From: Diorhabda sublineata
Taxonomy: Eukaryota > Arthropoda > Insecta > Coleoptera > Chrysomelidae
DNA length: 64,000 bases
Reading direction: 5' to 3'
Assembly: GCF_026230105.1 (NCBI RefSeq)
Contig: NC_079474.1
Span: forward strand, 33,742,294 to 33,806,293
In this document: positions 60,151 through 64,000 of the stretch, in pieces
Layout: every line of letters starts with the position of its first letter
Position numbering within the stretch: the first letter of the stretch is position 1
Program-made: the position numbers and the translations under genes
The notes under the pieces: model-generated
Told to the model about the DNA's origin: nothing
Database searches by the model: none
The model's input: the letters and a program-made list of their open reading frames with translations, nothing else

Positions 60151-63100
60151 GAATTTCGTCCATGAATTTCAAAGAAAACTCCAATTTTATGTTATTTGTC
60201 TTCTGTTCATTCGTGTTTTCCATTAAATTCAAACAAAACTTGATTTTTTTGTCTTTTTCTGCGAATTTCGTCCATGAGTTTCAAAGAAAAGTCCATTTTT
60301 TGTTATTTGTCTTCAGTTGATTCGTGTTTTCCATTAAATTCAAAGAAAACTTGATTTTTCTTGTCTTTTTCTGCGAATTTCGTCCATGAATTTCAAAGAA
60401 AACTCCAATTTTTTATTATTTGACTTCTGTTCATTCGTGTTTTCCATTAAATTCAAAGAAAACTTGATTTTTCTTGTCTTTTTCTATGAATTTCGTCCAT
60501 GAATTTCAAAGAAAACTCCAATTTTTTATTATTTGACTTCTGTTCATTCGTGTTTTCCATTAAATTCAAAGAAAACTTGATTTTTCTTGTCTTTTTCTAG
60601 GAATTTTGTCCATGAATTTCAAAGAAAACTCCATTTTTTGTTATTTATCTTCAGTTGATTCATGTTTTCCATTAAAATTAAAGAAAACTTGATTTTTCTT
60701 GTCTTTTTCTATGAATTTCGTCCATGAATTTCAAAGAAAAGTCCATTTTTTGTTATTTGTCTTCAGTTGATTCGTGTTTTCCATTAAATTCAAAGAAAAC
60801 TTGATTTTTCTTGTCTTTTTCTGCGAATTTCGTCCATGAATTTCAAAGAAAACTCCAATTTTTTATTATTTGACTTCTGTTCATTCGTGTTTTCCATTAA
60901 ATTCAAAGAAAACTTGATTTTTCTTGTCTTTTTCTAGGAATTTTGTCCATGAATTTCAAAGAAAACTCCATTTTTTGTTATTTATCTTCAGTTGATTCAT
61001 GTTTTCCATTAAAATTAAAGAAAACTTGATTTTTCTTGTCTTTTTCTATGAATTTCGTCCATGAATTTCAAAGAAAAGTCCATTTTTTGTTATTTGTCTT
61101 CAGTTGATTCGTGTTTTCCATTAAATTCAAAGAAAACTTGATTTTTCTTGTCTTTTTCTGCGAATTTCGTCCATGAGTTTCAAAGAAAAGTCCATTTTTT
61201 GTTATTTGTCTTCAGTTGATTCGTGTTTTCCATTAAATTCAAAGAAAACTTGATTTTTCTTGTCTTTTTCTGCGAATTTCGTCCATGAGTTTCAAAGAAA
61301 AGTCCATTTTTTATATTTGTCTTCAGTTGATTCGTGTTTTCTATTAAATTCAAAGAAAACTTGATTTTTCTTGTCTTTTTCTGCGAATTTCGTCCATGAG
61401 TTTCAAAGAAAAGTCCATTTTTTGTTATTTGTCTTCAGTTGATTCGTGTTTTCCATTAAATTCAAAGAAAACTTGATTTTTCTTGTCTTTTTCTATGAAT
61501 TTCGTCCATGAATTTCAAAGAAAACTCCAATTTTTTATTATTTGACTTCTGTTCATTCGTGTTTTCCATTAAATTCAAAGAAAACTTGATTTCTCTTGTC
61601 TTTTTCTAGGAATTTTGTCCATGAATTTCAAAGAAAACTCCATTTTCTGTTATTTATCTTCAGTTGATTCGTGTTTTCCATTAAAATTAAAGAAAACTTG
61701 ATTTTTCTTGTCTTTTTCTATGAATTTCGTCCATGAATTTCAAAGAAAACTCCAATTTTTTGTTATTTGTCTTCTGTTCATTCAAGTATTCCATTAAATT
61801 CAAAGAAAACTTGATTTTTCTTGTCTTTTTCTGCGAATTTCGTCCATGAGTTTCAAAGAAAAGTCCATTTTTTGTTATTTGTCTTCGGTTGATTCGTGTT
61901 TTCCATTAAATTCAAAGAAAACTTGATTTTTCTTGTCTTTTTCTATGAATTTCGTCCATGAATTTCAAAGAAAACTCCAATTTTTTATTATTTGACTTCT
62001 GTTCATTCGTGTTTTCCATTAAATTCAAAGAAAACTTGATTTCTCTTGTCTTTTTCTAGGAATTTTGTCCATGAATTTCAAAGAAAACTCCATTTTCTGT
62101 TATTTATCTTCAGTTGATTCGTGTTTTCCATTAAAATTAAAGAAAACTTGATTTTTCTTGTCTTTTTCTATGAATTTCGTCCATGAATTTCAAAGAAAAC
62201 TCCAATTTTTTGTTATTTGTCTTCTGTTCATTCAAGTATTCCATTAAATTCAAAGAAAACTTGATTTTTCTTGTCTTTTTCTGCGAATTTCGTCCATGAG
62301 TTTCAAAGAAAAGTCAATTTTTTGTTATTTGTCTTCGGTTGATTCGTGTTTTCCATTAAATTCAAAGAAAACTTGATTTTTCTTGTCTTTTTCTATGAAT
62401 TTCGTCCATGAATTTCAAAGAAAACTCCAATTTTTTATTATTTGACTTCTGTTCATTCGTGTTTTCCATTAAATTCAAAGAAAACTTGATTTTTCTTGTC
62501 TTTTTCTAGGAATTTTGTCCAAGAATTTCAAAGAAAACTCCATTTTTTGTTATTTATCTTCAGTTGATTCATGTTTTCCATTAAAATTAAAGAAAACTTG
62601 ATTTTTCTTGTCTTTTTCTATGAATTTCGTCCATGAATTTCAAAGAAAACTCCAATTTTTTGTTATTTGTCTTCTGTTCATTCAAGTATTCCATTAAATT
62701 CAAAGAAAACTTGATTTTTCTTGTCTTTTTCTGCGAATTTCGTCCATGAGTTTCAAAGAAAAGTCAATTTTTTGTTATTTGTCTTCGGTTGATTCGTGTT
62801 TTCCATTAAATTCAAAGAAAACTTGATTTTTCTTGTCTTTTTCTATGAATTTCGTCCATGAATTTCAAAGAAAACTCCAATTTTTTGTTATTTGTCTTCT
62901 GTTCATTCAAATATTCCATTAAATTCAAAGAAAACTTGATTTTTCTTGTCTTTTTCTGCGAATTTCGTCCATGAGTTTCAAAGAAAAGTCAATTTTTTGT
63001 TATTTGTCTTCGGTTGATTCGTGTTTTCCATTAAATTCAAAGAAAACTTGATTTTTCTTGTCTTTTTCTATGAATTTCGTCCATGAATTTCAAAGAAAAC

Positions 63101-64000
63101 TCCAATTTTTTGTTATTTGTCTTCTGTTCATTCAAGTATTCCATTAAATTCAAAGAAAACTTGATTTTTCTTGTCTTTTTCTGCGAATTTCGTCCATGAG
63201 TTTCAGAGAAAACTCCATTTTTTGTTATTTGTCTTCAGTTGATTCGTGTTTTCCATTAAATTCAAAGAAAACTTGATTTTTCTTGTCTTTTTCTGCGAAT
63301 TTCGTCCATGAGTTTCAAAGAAAACTCCAATTTTTTATTATTTGACTTCTGTTCATTCGTGTTTTCCATTAAATTCAAAGAAAACTTGATTTTTCTTGTC
63401 TTTTTCTAGGAATTTTGTCCATGAATTTCAAAGAAAACTCCATTTTTTGTTATTTATCTTCAGTTGATTCGTGTTTTCCATTAAAATTAAAGAAAACTTG
63501 ATTTTTCTTGTCTTTTTCTATGAATTTCGTCCATGAATTTCAAAGAAAACTCCAATTTTTTGTTATTTGTCTTCTGTTCATTCAAGTATTCCATTAAATT
63601 CAAAGAAAACTTGATTTTTCTTGTCTTTTTCTGCGAATTTCGTCCATGAGTTTCAAAGAAAACTCCAATTTTTTATTATTTGACTTCTGTTCATTCGTGT
63701 TTTCCATTAAATTCAAAGAAAACTTGATTTTTCTTGTCTTTTTCTAGGAATTTTGTCCATGAATTTCAAAGAAAACTCCATTTTTTGTTATTTATCTTCA
63801 GTTGATTCGTGTTTTCCATTAAAATTAAAGAAAACTTGATTTTTCTTGTCTTTTTCTATGAATTTCGTCCATGAATTTCAAAGAAAACTCCAATTTTTTG
63901 TTATTTGTCTTCTGTTCATTCAAGTATTCCATTAAATTCAAAGAAAACTTGATTTTTCTTGTCTTTTTCTGCGAATTTCGTCCATGAGTTTCAAAGAAAA
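60151..64000. repeat. Array of about 112.5-bp monomers with 450-bp higher-order period, runs off the window
   Basis: The monomer reads gaatttcgtccatgaatttc, aaagaaaactccaatttttt, gttatttgtcttctgttcat, tcgtgttttccattaaattc, aaagaaaacttgatttttct, tgtctttttctg. Anchors lie at 60151, 60263, 60375, 60488, 60601 and 60713, so unit length alternates between 112 and 113. Private variants recur at 450 bases (atttctcttgtc at 61589 and 62039; cattttctgtt at 61641 and 62091), which shows a four-monomer higher-order unit. Shorter 225- and 337-base repeats occur in other parts. About 34 monomers are visible and the end is not reached. No frame is maintained. Confidence 0.94.

Noticed and set aside
1..64000. 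CRISPR array interpretation of the regular repeats
   Set aside because: The repeats are contiguous monomers with no unique spacers, and the genes are eukaryotic with introns.

Overview
The window is AT-rich, intron-containing nuclear DNA of an insect, most likely a beetle. The insect call rests on the protein families present (two HP1 genes, an HscB co-chaperone, a Posterior sex combs-type Polycomb gene), on insect-type Tc1/mariner and non-LTR element debris, and on dispersed TTAGG-like motifs. The beetle assignment is an impression from protein similarity and could not be tested. There are no bacterial-type genes, CRISPR arrays, rRNAs or recognisable tRNAs.

Genes. At 6.7-9.1 kb two HP1 genes lie head to head (minus 7343-6685, plus 8340-9147) with about 1 kb between their start codons. 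Both encode a chromodomain and a chromoshadow domain, but their exon structures differ. At 12.1-12.9 kb (minus) is HSCB, the mitochondrial Fe-S cluster J-protein. At 16.06-17.67 kb and 18.35-19.20 kb (both minus) are two multi-exon genes I do not recognise; the first has paired-Cys motifs and a coiled coil. At 38.4-59.3 kb (minus) is the 3' part of a Psc / Su(z)2-family gene. A 27-codon exon at 59183-59263 joins in phase, across an 18.7 kb intron, to a 2.1 kb terminal exon at 38363-40444, rebuilding the end of the RAWUL domain. The RING finger and 5' exons must lie beyond 64 kb.

Repeats. Three unrelated satellite-like tandem arrays dominate. At 21.3-27.1 kb is a 105-bp monomer array, with diverged copies on the left and a nearly identical pair of 1,155-bp (11-monomer) higher-order units in the core. 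At 44.6-47.0 kb, inside the Psc intron, is a 152-bp monomer array. At 60.15 kb to the window end, also inside Psc if its 5' exons lie to the right, is an array of about 112.5-bp monomers with a 450-bp higher-order period. Smaller degenerate tandem repeats lie at 4.0, 5.75, 10.7, 35, 37.2-38.0 and 52.3 kb.

Mobile elements are mostly dead fragments: irritans-like and other mariners (15.98, 28.0/30.0, 33.9, 53.8, 55.3, 57.4-58.1 and 59.8 kb), a Tc1 piece (53.3 kb), a 1.72 kb element with about 300-bp terminal inverted repeats (49.4-51.1 kb), and several non-LTR retrotransposon pieces. The clearest event is a non-LTR element (28124-29925) inserted into an older mariner, with a 20-bp target duplication.

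How it fits together: the conserved genes are short islands in repeat-rich DNA. Both HP1 and Psc are chromatin silencers, but nothing in the sequence shows a functional link between them here. The long reading frames through the 105-bp array follow from a period divisible by three and are not treated as genes.
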